From NCBI GenBank assembly GCA_017883485.1, contig JADGNM010000081.1:1-9158 (forward strand): a stretch of 9,158 nucleotides of DNA. The letters run 5' to 3'. Shown piece after piece: positions 1-6,517 of the stretch. The translations under genes and the position numbers were made by a program. Numbering within the stretch: the first letter of the stretch is position 1; each line of letters opens with the position of its first letter. Source of the stretch: Methanosarcina sp. GTDB lineage: Archaea; Halobacteriota; Methanosarcinia; Methanosarcinales; Methanosarcinaceae. The notes beneath the pieces are model-generated. The model made no database searches. It was not told where the DNA came from and worked only from the letters and a program-made list of their open reading frames with translations.

Positions 1-391
1 GCATAATAACGAAACAAAATAGTATTCATTTTATATGCAATTTTTCCTCGAAACGAGGAAAAATTGTAGCCTTTGAAAGGTTATCTGAATAGTTACAATA
101 AATCTTAGGCGATCTTTTTTGCAACAAAAATCCATTGTTGGGGAAAATATAAATACTTTTAAATCGGAAATGGGATATTGCTTGCTTGCGGGTATTCTTT
201 TATTGGAAGCAAAATCCTATTTCGTCCCACAATATAGTAGGTAGCACAATAATTGGTCAATACTTACAGGCAAGCTCATCCCGAAAGCTATTTTACTCTA
301 AATCATTAAGAACTTTTCGAATTGCTTTCATAATCGGGAACTTGACAGACTATTCGAAATAAATATTCAGGAAGCTTATTTTCAATTTTGA
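1..391. other. Intergenic region without a convincing gene
   Basis: This AT-rich stretch holds no supportable coding region; short frames such as an ATG at 170 with 24 codons lack a ribosome site. It contains the strong hairpin at 38-66 and two archaeal TATA-like motifs. One is AAAATATAAATA at 144-155. The other is AAATAAATATTC at 357-368, placed about 25-30 nt before the possible ATG at 392. The region may combine the 3' end signals of a gene left of the window with the promoter of the pilin-like gene. Confidence 0.6.
38..66. terminator. Strong 13-bp stem-loop, possible transcription terminator
   Basis: The arm CAATTTTTCCTCG (38-50) and its exact reverse complement CGAGGAAAAATTG (54-66) enclose an AAA loop; a G-T wobble and one more pair can extend the stem. 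The A/T-rich outer and G/C-rich inner halves resemble a bidirectional terminator or an RNA 3' end. The gene it would serve lies left of the window, so the role is inferred. Confidence 0.4.
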
Positions 392-496
392 ATGATTGCA
401 GGAAAGAAACCGTATATTCGGCTTTTCGATTTACCTAAATATAGACCAATGGGAATGTATTTAATTAAGTTATATCATATTTCCTCTGACAAATCT

Positions 497-1171
497 ATGA
501 GAAAAATATGGGATAAATCTTTCTTATTATTAAAATCTTCATTAGAAGCCTTTACCCCGGTAATAGGTACCATTCTTCTTTTATTAATTACTTTTGCGCT
601 TGTGGGTATAGTTGTTAGCAGTGCCTTTGATCTTTCAGGCGATAAAGCAGGTTTCCAGCCCCAAATGGCAAGGATTACTCTTGAATCCTGCAAAGGAGGA
701 CTTTTTGGTATCGGACCTATGGCTGAGAGAGTCGCGCTTGAAAAAAACAGGATCGTGCTTGTACACGAAGGAGGTAGTCCTCTCCCTCTCGATTCAACTT
801 CCATACGGATTTCAGGATATGGAAATTCCTACCGTGGCATTCCAGGGTACGGGGGCGCCTCTGTCATAGGAAATCTCTCTATTTCCTACCTGAATATTAG
901 TGCTGCAGGAAAAAATCCCGATTATGAGACCAGAAATCTTGCAGTCCTTAAAGACGGCTTCTGGAGTGCTGGAGAAAAATTGATGCTGTGTGGACAGGAT
1001 AGTTCGGTGAGCCGTATTGATTCCAGTGTGAATGTAAATGTAAACGGAATCGGTAATACCTCTGATAACTATGGCTTCAAAGCAGGCTCTGAAATTACCT
1101 TGAAAGTCATTGACAGTGAAGGCAAAAATGTTATTGCTGAGCAAATAGTTGTTGTCAACCTGGCGACCTGA
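497..1171 (+). CDS. Archaeal type IV pilin-like protein
   Basis: With the start at 497 the product is 224 aa. Residues 1-16 are a short basic/polar leader. Residues about 17-44 carry EAFTPVIGTILLLLITFALV, the pattern of archaeal type IV pilin N-terminal domains (SPVIG-like motif at the start of a hydrophobic helix), normally cleaved by a prepilin peptidase and then used as the filament core. The rest is a Gly/Ser-rich, beta-looking exterior domain with cysteines at about 65 and in LMLCGQD, which could form a disulfide. The frame is open back to an ATG at 392 (259 aa), and there is another ATG at 449. I prefer 497 because the leader length then fits prepilins and TTATATCAT at 469-477 could give a leaderless transcript; no start has a clear ribosome site. 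No pilus assembly genes are nearby. It may be a minor pilin or a surface protein using the same secretion route. Confidence 0.72.
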   Translation: MRKIWDKSFLLLKSSLEAFTPVIGTILLLLITFALVGIVVSSAFDLSGDKAGFQPQMARITLESCKGGLFGIGPMAERVALEKNRIVLVHEGGSPLPLDSTSIRISGYGNSYRGIPGYGGASVIGNLSISYLNISAAGKNPDYETRNLAVLKDGFWSAGEKLMLCGQDSSVSRIDSSVNVNVNGIGNTSDNYGFKAGSEITLKVIDSEGKNVIAEQIVVVNLAT

Positions 1172-1306
1172 TGAAACGGAAAAAAGGGGGAGCTCTTTAG
1201 TATTATGCGATTAAAATAGAGTTCCTGTCCTTTTACTGAATCTTTTTTGGCTGATCATAGCATCAAGCCTGGGATTTGAATACCTTTCAGATTTCCGTCT
1301 ACTCCT

Positions 1307-1322
1307 GTGACATGCATGTCAC
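1307..1322. repeat. Perfect 16-bp palindrome
   Basis: GTGACATGCATGTCAC is its own reverse complement over all 16 bases. Such a site can bind a dimeric regulator. It lies 135 bp after the pilin-like gene and about 540 bp before fmdE, so no target is obvious. Confidence 0.45.
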
Positions 1323-1418
1323 TGAAGACATAACCATGATCTGCAATATTTAGGACTCCCATGGTAGAAAGCAATAGGCCCTAATTCCTCCCAGCTTATC
1401 TAAAATGCTTTAAAACGG

Positions 1419-1460
1419 AAGCTAAGGAAGTGAATTCGTGAATTCCTTTTTTTGGAGCTT
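1419..1460 (+). terminator. Stem-loop with T7 run, possible terminator
   Basis: AAGGAA (1424-1429) pairs with TTCCTT (1443-1448), and seven T residues occupy 1447-1453. An outer AAGCT/AAGCT-complement pair (1419-1423 with 1456-1460) can extend the structure. The loop consists mostly of a perfect tandem duplication of GTGAATTC (1430-1437 and 1438-1445). This may end transcription coming from the pilin-like gene, about 250-290 bp after its stop, but the distance is long. Confidence 0.35.
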
Positions 1461-1512
1461 TTTGCTATTGTTCCATTTTTTGAAGAAAAAACATTCTCCA
1501 TCGATAGTCTTA

Positions 1513-1569
1513 TGATATATCAGTTATTTTATAATATGTCTGTTATTTAATGATATGTCTGTTTGTGAA
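1513..1569. repeat. Three tandem 19-bp imperfect direct repeats
   Basis: Units lie at 1513-1531, 1532-1550 and 1551-1569 with an exact 19-base period. The first 13 bases follow the consensus TRATATRTCWGTT in all three; the tails diverge. The block sits about 140-195 bp upstream of the probable fmdE TATA box. Regularly spaced repeats at such a place suggest an activator or repressor array, but this is inferred from position and regularity only. Confidence 0.6.
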
Positions 1570-1700
1570 AATGATAGAGACAATTAAAAAGTACCTAATT
1601 TATTTCGAGGACGTCTCTAAAGGAAGCTCAATAACTCAACCTCAAAATTCAAACCTCGTAATGTGTGAATCAGACTAAAATCGGATACGTTTTTGTCAAA

Positions 1701-1740
1701 AGTTACCTATAAATACAGTGCGTCCTTCTGCGTTATATCA
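1701..1740 (+). promoter_or_regulatory. Probable archaeal promoter of the fmd operon
   Basis: TATAAATA at 1708-1715, preceded by AAAAGTTACC as a plausible TFB-recognition region, is the best TATA box in the intergenic region. Transcription would start near 1735-1740, giving a leader of roughly 120 nt before fmdE. Long leaders are known for several Methanosarcina methanogenesis operons. A weaker TATTATACTTT at about 1816-1826 could give a much shorter leader. Confidence 0.5.
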
Positions 1741-1750
1741 GAATTTGCTT

Positions 1751-1786
1751 AATATTATTCCCCAGTAATATTCCCAGTAATCTGGT
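1751..1786 (+). promoter_or_regulatory. Structured segment in the fmdE leader
   Basis: AATATTA (1751-1757) pairs with TAATATT (1766-1772) around an 8-nt loop. CCAG-TAAT-CTGG (about 1775-1786) forms a second small stem-loop. The phrase CCCAGTAAT occurs twice 13 bases apart, once in the loop of the first stem and once in the second, so the two structures could compete. I recognise no known riboswitch; in particular I cannot match it to the Moco or tungsten-cofactor riboswitch. Confidence 0.3.
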
Positions 1787-1861
1787 TGTCTGACTTTCTC
1801 CCATATGTACGGCTGTATTATACTTTGTCTTGTTTGAGAAAACATAACAATAAAAGCAGTG

Positions 1862-2476
1862 ATGGTGCTCACATTGCATAAAAACTCAGATTTAGAGAAA
1901 CAACAAATGGAAGCAATTCTAAAGCAGGTAAAGGACCCTGAGCTGCTTTCCCAGATTGAAAAAGTAGTTCCCTTTCACGGCTTCCTGACCTCCGGGGCAT
2001 TAATCGGTATCCAGATGCTCAATATTGCACGAAGGGTTCTTAACGTCCAGGACGGAGAGCGCATATATGTGACTAGTGAGACTCAAAGCTGTATGCCTGA
2101 CCCATTCCAGATCCTTGCCGGAGCTACAATCGGAAACGGCGGGTTGAAGATCAGAAGCCTTGGGAAAATGGCGGTTACAATAAACAAACAGGCTCCTGAA
2201 GGGGTTCACAGCATGAAAGGTGTTCGAATTATCCTCGACCCTGAGAAAACAAAAGACTATCCCAAACTCCATGCCTGGTACCTGAACACTCAAAAGTTTC
2301 ATCATGAAGAGATTGCACCAATCCTTCTCGCTGCAGGAGAAAAAGTGTATTCCTGGAAACTTGTGGACATTGAAGTCCCTGTCAGGAAGAAAAAAAGGAT
2401 ACAGGGTTGTAAAAATTGTGGTGAAATGTTCATTCAGCACGATGATGAGCTACTGTGCGGCGCATGCACAGAATAA
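1862..2476 (+). CDS. fmdE: FmdE, formylmethanofuran dehydrogenase operon protein E
   Basis: This is a 204-aa protein of the FmdE family. The conserved FmdE core runs from about residue 35 to 150. It contains FHGFLTSGALIGIQML (the usual HG...G.ALG start), then SCMPDPFQILAGATIGNGGL, matching the family's CxxDxxQxxxGxTxGN stretch with its Cys and Asp kept. The C-terminus carries a zinc-ribbon-like motif CKNCG...CGAC (Cys 183, 186, 199, 202). FmdE is encoded first in the Mo-type operon but is not a core subunit of the purified complex; its role in the cell is unsettled, with metal binding or maturation the usual guess. The start is uncertain: GTG 1859, ATG 1862 and GTG 1865 are consecutive codons, and none has a Shine-Dalgarno sequence, unlike the five genes downstream. 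An in-frame ATG at 1907 is a further, less likely option. An 18-nt gap separates the stop from fmdF. Confidence 0.9.
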   Translation: MVLTLHKNSDLEKQQMEAILKQVKDPELLSQIEKVVPFHGFLTSGALIGIQMLNIARRVLNVQDGERIYVTSETQSCMPDPFQILAGATIGNGGLKIRSLGKMAVTINKQAPEGVHSMKGVRIILDPEKTKDYPKLHAWYLNTQKFHHEEIAPILLAAGEKVYSWKLVDIEVPVRKKKRIQGCKNCGEMFIQHDDELLCGACTE

Positions 2477-2494
2477 CATTGAGAGGTAAGCAAC

Positions 2495-3535
2495 ATGCAA
2501 GATGATATGCGATTGTCTGTCCTTTCCGAAAAGAAGGATAGACAGCTGGTCTATAAGCCCGAAAAATGCATTGGCTGCGGGACTTGCGTACAGGCATGCC
2601 CCAAAGGTAACCTTTCAGTAGGTGCCGTGGGAGCTGTAACTAGAGGGTTGCTAGATGCGGATTTCTTGGAAATTAAGGAGAGTGAAGACTGCATTGTCTG
2701 TGGAATCTGTGCGAGAGTCTGTCCCACAGGTGCTCTTGAGTTGAAACAGGAAGGAAAAACCCTTAATGACCGATCTTATATTTCCATGGCCATGAAGCCA
2801 ACAGCAGTGAATGAAAACTGCGTTCATTGTGGACTTTGTGAGGATATCTGCCCAATAGCATGTATTCAGATAACCCGGGAAATTTCAGCGGACGGAAGCC
2901 TGAAGCTGGTCGGAAAGACCCTTATTGATTCGGAGTGCTGCGTCCACTGCGGCTGGTGTGCTGCAGTGTGCCCGGTGAATGCTATTTCCGTAGAAAAACC
3001 TTTTGAGGGACGCTGGACCCGGGCTGAAGATGTCTGTCAGACCTGTCATACCTGTGTGGAAGTCTGTCCTGCAAATGCTCTTTTCAATAAAAAGGCTAAA
3101 GCTGGGGAAAGGGTCGAAAAAATAACTCACCGCCCCGACGCTTGCATTTACTGTGGGGCATGTGCGGTCGCTTGTCCTGTGAAAGCAATTGATGTCAGAA
3201 AAACTGCAATTCTGCCGGAAATGGAGAAAAAAGGCTCCCTTGAGAAAAGGCTGCTAGAAACCCCTGTCCCGGATGCTCTGCTCCGTACCTGCCTGGAAAC
3301 GGATGAAGCTGCATGTCTGGGTTGCGGGAACTGTGTGATTGTCTGTCCGGTAAATGCTCTCGAGAACCGAGAACTTGCTGCAGGGTACCTGAACGACATG
3401 GATGAAAAAGCCCTGCTTGAGGTTAAGAACGGGAAAATTTCGGTAGTAAACCAGGACCGCTGCGGAGCAGACGGAGCCTGCGCCCTTATCTGCCCTGTCA
3501 ATGCGATCTGGCTTGTGAAAAGAGAGGTGGAATAA
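2495..3535 (+). CDS. fmdF: FmdF, polyferredoxin subunit with eight iron-sulfur sites
   Basis: This 346-aa polyferredoxin is the electron-transfer subunit of formylmethanofuran dehydrogenase, passing electrons between the FmdB active site and ferredoxin-type partners. Seven canonical CxxCxxCxxxCP motifs start at Cys 25, 66, 109, 149, 181, 217 and 274. An eighth, at Cys 323, reads C-x2-D-x2-C-x3-C, with Asp326 where the second Cys should be. Eight sites is the number described for the M. barkeri FmdF. Asp can act as a cluster ligand (Pyrococcus furiosus ferredoxin is the known case), so site eight may hold a labile 4Fe-4S or a 3Fe-4S cluster; this is inference. Spare cysteines lie at 123, 148 and 266. 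GAGAGGT (2481-2487) lies 7 nt before the ATG. The stop codon (3533-3535) abuts the fmdA ATG directly, which suggests translational coupling. Confidence 0.95.
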   Translation: MQDDMRLSVLSEKKDRQLVYKPEKCIGCGTCVQACPKGNLSVGAVGAVTRGLLDADFLEIKESEDCIVCGICARVCPTGALELKQEGKTLNDRSYISMAMKPTAVNENCVHCGLCEDICPIACIQITREISADGSLKLVGKTLIDSECCVHCGWCAAVCPVNAISVEKPFEGRWTRAEDVCQTCHTCVEVCPANALFNKKAKAGERVEKITHRPDACIYCGACAVACPVKAIDVRKTAILPEMEKKGSLEKRLLETPVPDALLRTCLETDEAACLGCGNCVIVCPVNALENRELAAGYLNDMDEKALLEVKNGKISVVNQDRCGADGACALICPVNAIWLVKREVE

Positions 3536-5290
3536 ATGGCAGGAACAATTGCAATTAAGAACGGATACGTCTTTGACCCTCTCAACGAGATTAATGGGGA
3601 AATCATGGATATTTTTGTCAAGAGCGGAAAAGTCGTAAAAGAGCTTTCTGCAGCCGAAATAAAAGAGGCAAAGGTTATCGATGCTTCAGGTATGACGGTC
3701 ATGCCAGGAGGAGTCGACTCTCATTCCCACGTTGCAGGTGCAAAGGTTAATGCCGGCAGAATTATGCGTCCGGAGGATCATTACAAATCAACTATTCAGA
3801 AGACTTCCCTTACCCACTCAGGTTCGGGTTACACCGTACCCTCAGTATACAAACAGGGATACGATTACGCAGCAATGGGTTACACGACCGTCTTTGAAGC
3901 TGCAATTCCTCCGCTTGAAGCTCGTCATACCCATGAGGAGATGCGTGCAACTCCACTTCTTGATATGGGCGGGTACCTGGTGCTCGGGAACAACTTCTTC
4001 ATGATGCGCTACCTCCGGGAAGGCGAAATAGAAAGGGCTGCTGCTTATGTGGCCTGGATGATGAAGACTCACAAGGCTTATGGGATCAAATGCGTCAACC
4101 CTGCAGGAGTCGAAAACTGGGGCTGGGGCAAAAACATACATTCTCTTGATGAAGCTAATATCCATTTCGAGATTACCCCAAGAGAAATCATAAAAGGACT
4201 TTCCGAGATCAACGAACTCCTTGGCATGCCAATGCCTCTTCACCTGCACGCAAACAACCTTGGGCACCCGGGTTGCTATAAGCTTGCAATGGATTCCCTC
4301 AAAATTCCCGACGGCATAAAGCCCAGGCAGAATATGGATGTGGAATGGGCTGAAACCAAAATGGATCCTGCCAGGGATCGTTCAGTATACCTTGCCCATA
4401 TGATGTTTAACAGCTTTGGAGGTACCACCTGGGCAGACTTCGAATCCGAGGTAAAAGAAATTGCTGGATATATTAACAACAAGGATCACGTCGTGATCGA
4501 CAGCGGGTGCGTACCATTCGGAGAAGCCACGTCGATGACAGGAGACGGGCCTGCCGTCCACGATCTTTATATGGTTACAGGAAACAAGTGGTCGAACACC
4601 GATGTAGAGATGGAATGCGGTTCAGGGGTCATGCCCTTTACCTACCTCAAGTCCAGTGGCGTGCACAGCGTTCAGTGGGCGATGGGACTTGAATGCCTCC
4701 TGCTGATTAACGATCCCTGGAAGACAATTATGACCACGGACAGCCCTAACGGTGGGCCATTTACAAAATATCCGGAAGTTATGACCTGGCTCATGTCGGA
4801 GGCTTTCAGGAAGCAGACCTTCAGCGAATGCCATAAGTGGGCAAATGACAGGAGCGAATTAGGGGGCGTAAACAGGGAACTTTCCCTCTATGACCTTGCG
4901 ATCCTGACCAGGGCCAATCCTGCCCAGACAATTGGCATGGTGCACAGGAAAGGTTCTCTTGGAGTGGGGGCTGACGGAGATGTTACAGTCTACAATATAA
5001 ATCCGCAGCAGCTTGACCCAAACAATTACGAGGCTCTCCTCCGGACCTTCAGGAAGGCAGAATATACCGTAAAAGGAGGCGAAATCGTGGCTGTTAAGGG
5101 AGAGATAGTTTCCGTGCCTGAGAAGCGGACTTATTATTCCAATGTACATGTGGAAGACGAACGAGAAAAGGAAATGCTGGCCGACGTGAAAGAATGGTTT
5201 AGGTATTACACTCTGGGCTTTGCAAACTACCCGACTCCCGAAAAGTACCTGGCAAACCCGATTCCCATTGAGGTAAACGGTGAGAGGTGA
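3536..5290 (+). CDS. fmdA: FmdA, formylmethanofuran dehydrogenase subunit A (amidohydrolase-type)
   Basis: This 584-aa member of the amidohydrolase superfamily (dihydroorotase-like) joins formate, made from CO2 at FmdB, to methanofuran, or hydrolyses formylmethanofuran in reverse, at a dinuclear metal centre. The metal-site motifs are in order: PGGVDSHSH with H63 and H65; GIKCVNPAG with K185, the expected carboxylated bridging lysine; PLHLHANNLGH with H236 and H238; and MTTDSPNGGP with D402, the likely catalytic aspartate. A small beta-sandwich is formed by the N-terminal (1-60) and C-terminal parts, as is typical. Length matches the family (about 570-580 aa). GAGGTG (3524-3529), inside the end of fmdF, precedes the ATG by 6 nt. 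The assignment is secure; the individual residue roles are transferred from the solved FwdA family by motif position. Confidence 0.95.
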   Translation: MAGTIAIKNGYVFDPLNEINGEIMDIFVKSGKVVKELSAAEIKEAKVIDASGMTVMPGGVDSHSHVAGAKVNAGRIMRPEDHYKSTIQKTSLTHSGSGYTVPSVYKQGYDYAAMGYTTVFEAAIPPLEARHTHEEMRATPLLDMGGYLVLGNNFFMMRYLREGEIERAAAYVAWMMKTHKAYGIKCVNPAGVENWGWGKNIHSLDEANIHFEITPREIIKGLSEINELLGMPMPLHLHANNLGHPGCYKLAMDSLKIPDGIKPRQNMDVEWAETKMDPARDRSVYLAHMMFNSFGGTTWADFESEVKEIAGYINNKDHVVIDSGCVPFGEATSMTGDGPAVHDLYMVTGNKWSNTDVEMECGSGVMPFTYLKSSGVHSVQWAMGLECLLLINDPWKTIMTTDSPNGGPFTKYPEVMTWLMSEAFRKQTFSECHKWANDRSELGGVNRELSLYDLAILTRANPAQTIGMVHRKGSLGVGADGDVTVYNINPQQLDPNNYEALLRTFRKAEYTVKGGEIVAVKGEIVSVPEKRTYYSNVHVEDEREKEMLADVKEWFRYYTLGFANYPTPEKYLANPIPIEVNGER

Positions 5291-5294
5291 GGCA

Positions 5295-6116
5295 ATGGCA
5301 GAAGTAATGGCAGAAATAATTCTTGTTCCTAAAAGAAAGATTGACATTAAACTGGAGGCAGAAGTTATAACTCCTGACTCTTTTGCAGGCAAAAGTGCAG
5401 ATGAGATCGGAAACCTGTCAGTCTGGCAGGGACCAGAGACTTATCCTCTTTCCGAATTTTTCGAAGTTAAAGGCAGTGGAGGCAGTTCTGCAGCCGAGAC
5501 CCTAATCCGCATAAAAGGTGATGTATTTCGCGTCAAAAGGATCGGAGAAGGTATGAGTGCAGGGAAGATTGAAATTGAGGGCTCTGCGGGCATACATCTA
5601 GGGACCGGGATGAAAGGAGGGGAGATCCTCGTTTTCGGAGATTCGGATTCCTGGGCAGGCATGGAAATGACAGGCGGACTCCTGCACATTAAAGGCAATG
5701 CTGGAGACCATGTGGGCTGCGCTTATAGAGGCAAATGGCACGGCATGAAAGGCGGGCGTATTGTTATAGATGGTTCGGCCAGGCACCAGCTTGGAGGCGG
5801 TATGGACGGCGGGGAAATCTTTGTGGAAGGCAACGTTGAAGGCTTCTGCGGGATCCGCCAGAACGGAGGGCTCATAGTCGTGAAAGGCAAAGCTCTGCGC
5901 GGGGTAGGTGCAGAAATGGCAGCAGGCACAATAGTTATCTGGGGCAAAATCGAACGCTTCTCTCCGGGTTTCGAGTTTACAGGCGTAGAAGAGGGACTCA
6001 CTCCTGGCGGAGTCGAATTAACAGGTAAATTTAAAAAATTCACAGGAGACTATGCGATTAGTAAGCGGGCTAAAGGAGTACTTTATGCAGCCGCGGACGC
6101 AAACCCTGAACTCTGA
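5295..6116 (+). CDS. fmdC: FmdC, formylmethanofuran dehydrogenase subunit C
   Basis: The product is 273 aa. Residues about 85-220 are built of tandem Gly-rich turns of the G-x-x-G-x-x-x-G kind (for example GTGMKGGEILVFG, GGGMDGGEIFVEG, GAEMAAGTIVIWG). These form the right-handed beta-helix shared with the C-terminal domain of glutamate synthase. In the complex this subunit is structural and helps hold the FmdA and FmdB/D modules together. I chose the ATG at 5295 because GAGGTGA (5284-5290), overlapping the fmdA stop, lies 4 nt before it. The frame is also open from a GTG at 5280, which has no such site, and a second ATG follows at 5307. The C-terminal 30 residues are basic and then Ala-rich, outside the repeats. 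Confidence 0.94.
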   Translation: MAEVMAEIILVPKRKIDIKLEAEVITPDSFAGKSADEIGNLSVWQGPETYPLSEFFEVKGSGGSSAAETLIRIKGDVFRVKRIGEGMSAGKIEIEGSAGIHLGTGMKGGEILVFGDSDSWAGMEMTGGLLHIKGNAGDHVGCAYRGKWHGMKGGRIVIDGSARHQLGGGMDGGEIFVEGNVEGFCGIRQNGGLIVVKGKALRGVGAEMAAGTIVIWGKIERFSPGFEFTGVEEGLTPGGVELTGKFKKFTGDYAISKRAKGVLYAAADANPEL

Positions 6117-6125
6117 GGTGAAGAC

Positions 6126-6515
6126 ATGGAAGTATTGCTCATTACCGGAAGTACGATTGAAGAAGGCAGGCTTGCCAAAGGTGGAGACAAATTCACGGAC
6201 GAGTACACTCAGGAATGCGCAGCCTGCTGGATTTCTCCAGTGGATTTTGTTTCAATCTGCTCTCCTGAAAAAGTAAAGGTAACAAGCCGGGACAGGAAGC
6301 ACTCGGTCGCAGTTTATGTAAAATGTACCGATTCAGTTCAGCCAGGGCATGTGTTTATGCCAAGAGCTATCTGGTCCAACGTAGTAGTGGATCCGGATAC
6401 TCTTTCTACAGGATCCCCTCTCTACAAAGGAGCCCCTGTAAAAATTGAGCCCACTGAAGAAGAGGTTCTTAGCGCCGAAGATTTGGTTTTGAAAGTTTAT
6501 GTCGGAGGGCAGTGA
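6126..6515 (+). CDS. fmdD: FmdD, formylmethanofuran dehydrogenase subunit D (molybdopterin-binding)
   Basis: This 129-aa single-domain protein matches the molybdopterin-dinucleotide-binding beta-barrel normally found at the C-terminus of formate dehydrogenase-type enzymes. In formylmethanofuran dehydrogenases it is a separate subunit that completes the cofactor pocket of FmdB. Supporting segments are an N-terminal strand MEVLLITGSTIEEG, a central VFMPRAIWSNVVV and the typical late GSPLYKGAPVKIEP. GAGGTGA (6115-6121), starting in the fmdC stop codon, precedes the ATG by 4 nt. The stop is 2 nt before the fmdB ATG, fitting tightly coupled synthesis of the two halves of the active site. Length is normal for the family. 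Confidence 0.93.
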   Translation: MEVLLITGSTIEEGRLAKGGDKFTDEYTQECAACWISPVDFVSICSPEKVKVTSRDRKHSVAVYVKCTDSVQPGHVFMPRAIWSNVVVDPDTLSTGSPLYKGAPVKIEPTEEEVLSAEDLVLKVYVGGQ

Positions 6516-6517
6516 AT

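Larger units (their letters stand above)
1172..1858. other. Long intergenic and regulatory region before fmdE
   Basis: These 687 bases contain no convincing gene. In order they hold a 16-bp palindrome (1307-1322), a stem-loop with a T-run (1419-1460), three tandem 19-bp repeats (1513-1569), the probable fmd TATA box (1708-1715) and a structured leader (about 1735-1858). A 35-codon minus-strand frame (1362 down to 1255) is the only short frame worth mentioning. It is too small to support and may be chance or a decayed remnant. Confidence 0.6.

Noticed and set aside
170..244. Plus-strand 24-codon frame near the AAAATATAAATA motif
   Set aside because: There is no ribosome site and it is within chance length for this composition.
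1255..1362. Minus-strand 35-codon frame (MGVLNIADHGYVF...) before fmdE
   Set aside because: It looks somewhat protein-like and may be a gene remnant, but it is too short, has an in-frame stop shortly upstream, and contains the 16-bp palindrome, so I cannot support it.
2563..3496. The cysteine motif repeats of fmdF as DNA-level tandem repeats
   Set aside because: The repetition is at protein level only (ferredoxin motifs); the DNA between units is diverged and unequal in length.
3148..3702. Long minus-strand open frame (184 codons) across the end of fmdF and start of fmdA
   Set aside because: It lies opposite two secure genes, is Ser/Thr/Phe-rich in the way of antisense to Cys- and Glu-rich code, and has no ribosome site.
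4859..5392. Minus-strand open frame of 177 codons opposite the end of fmdA and start of fmdC
   Set aside because: It is antisense to recognised genes, has no recognisable motif, and spans the tightly spaced junction of an operon read the other way.
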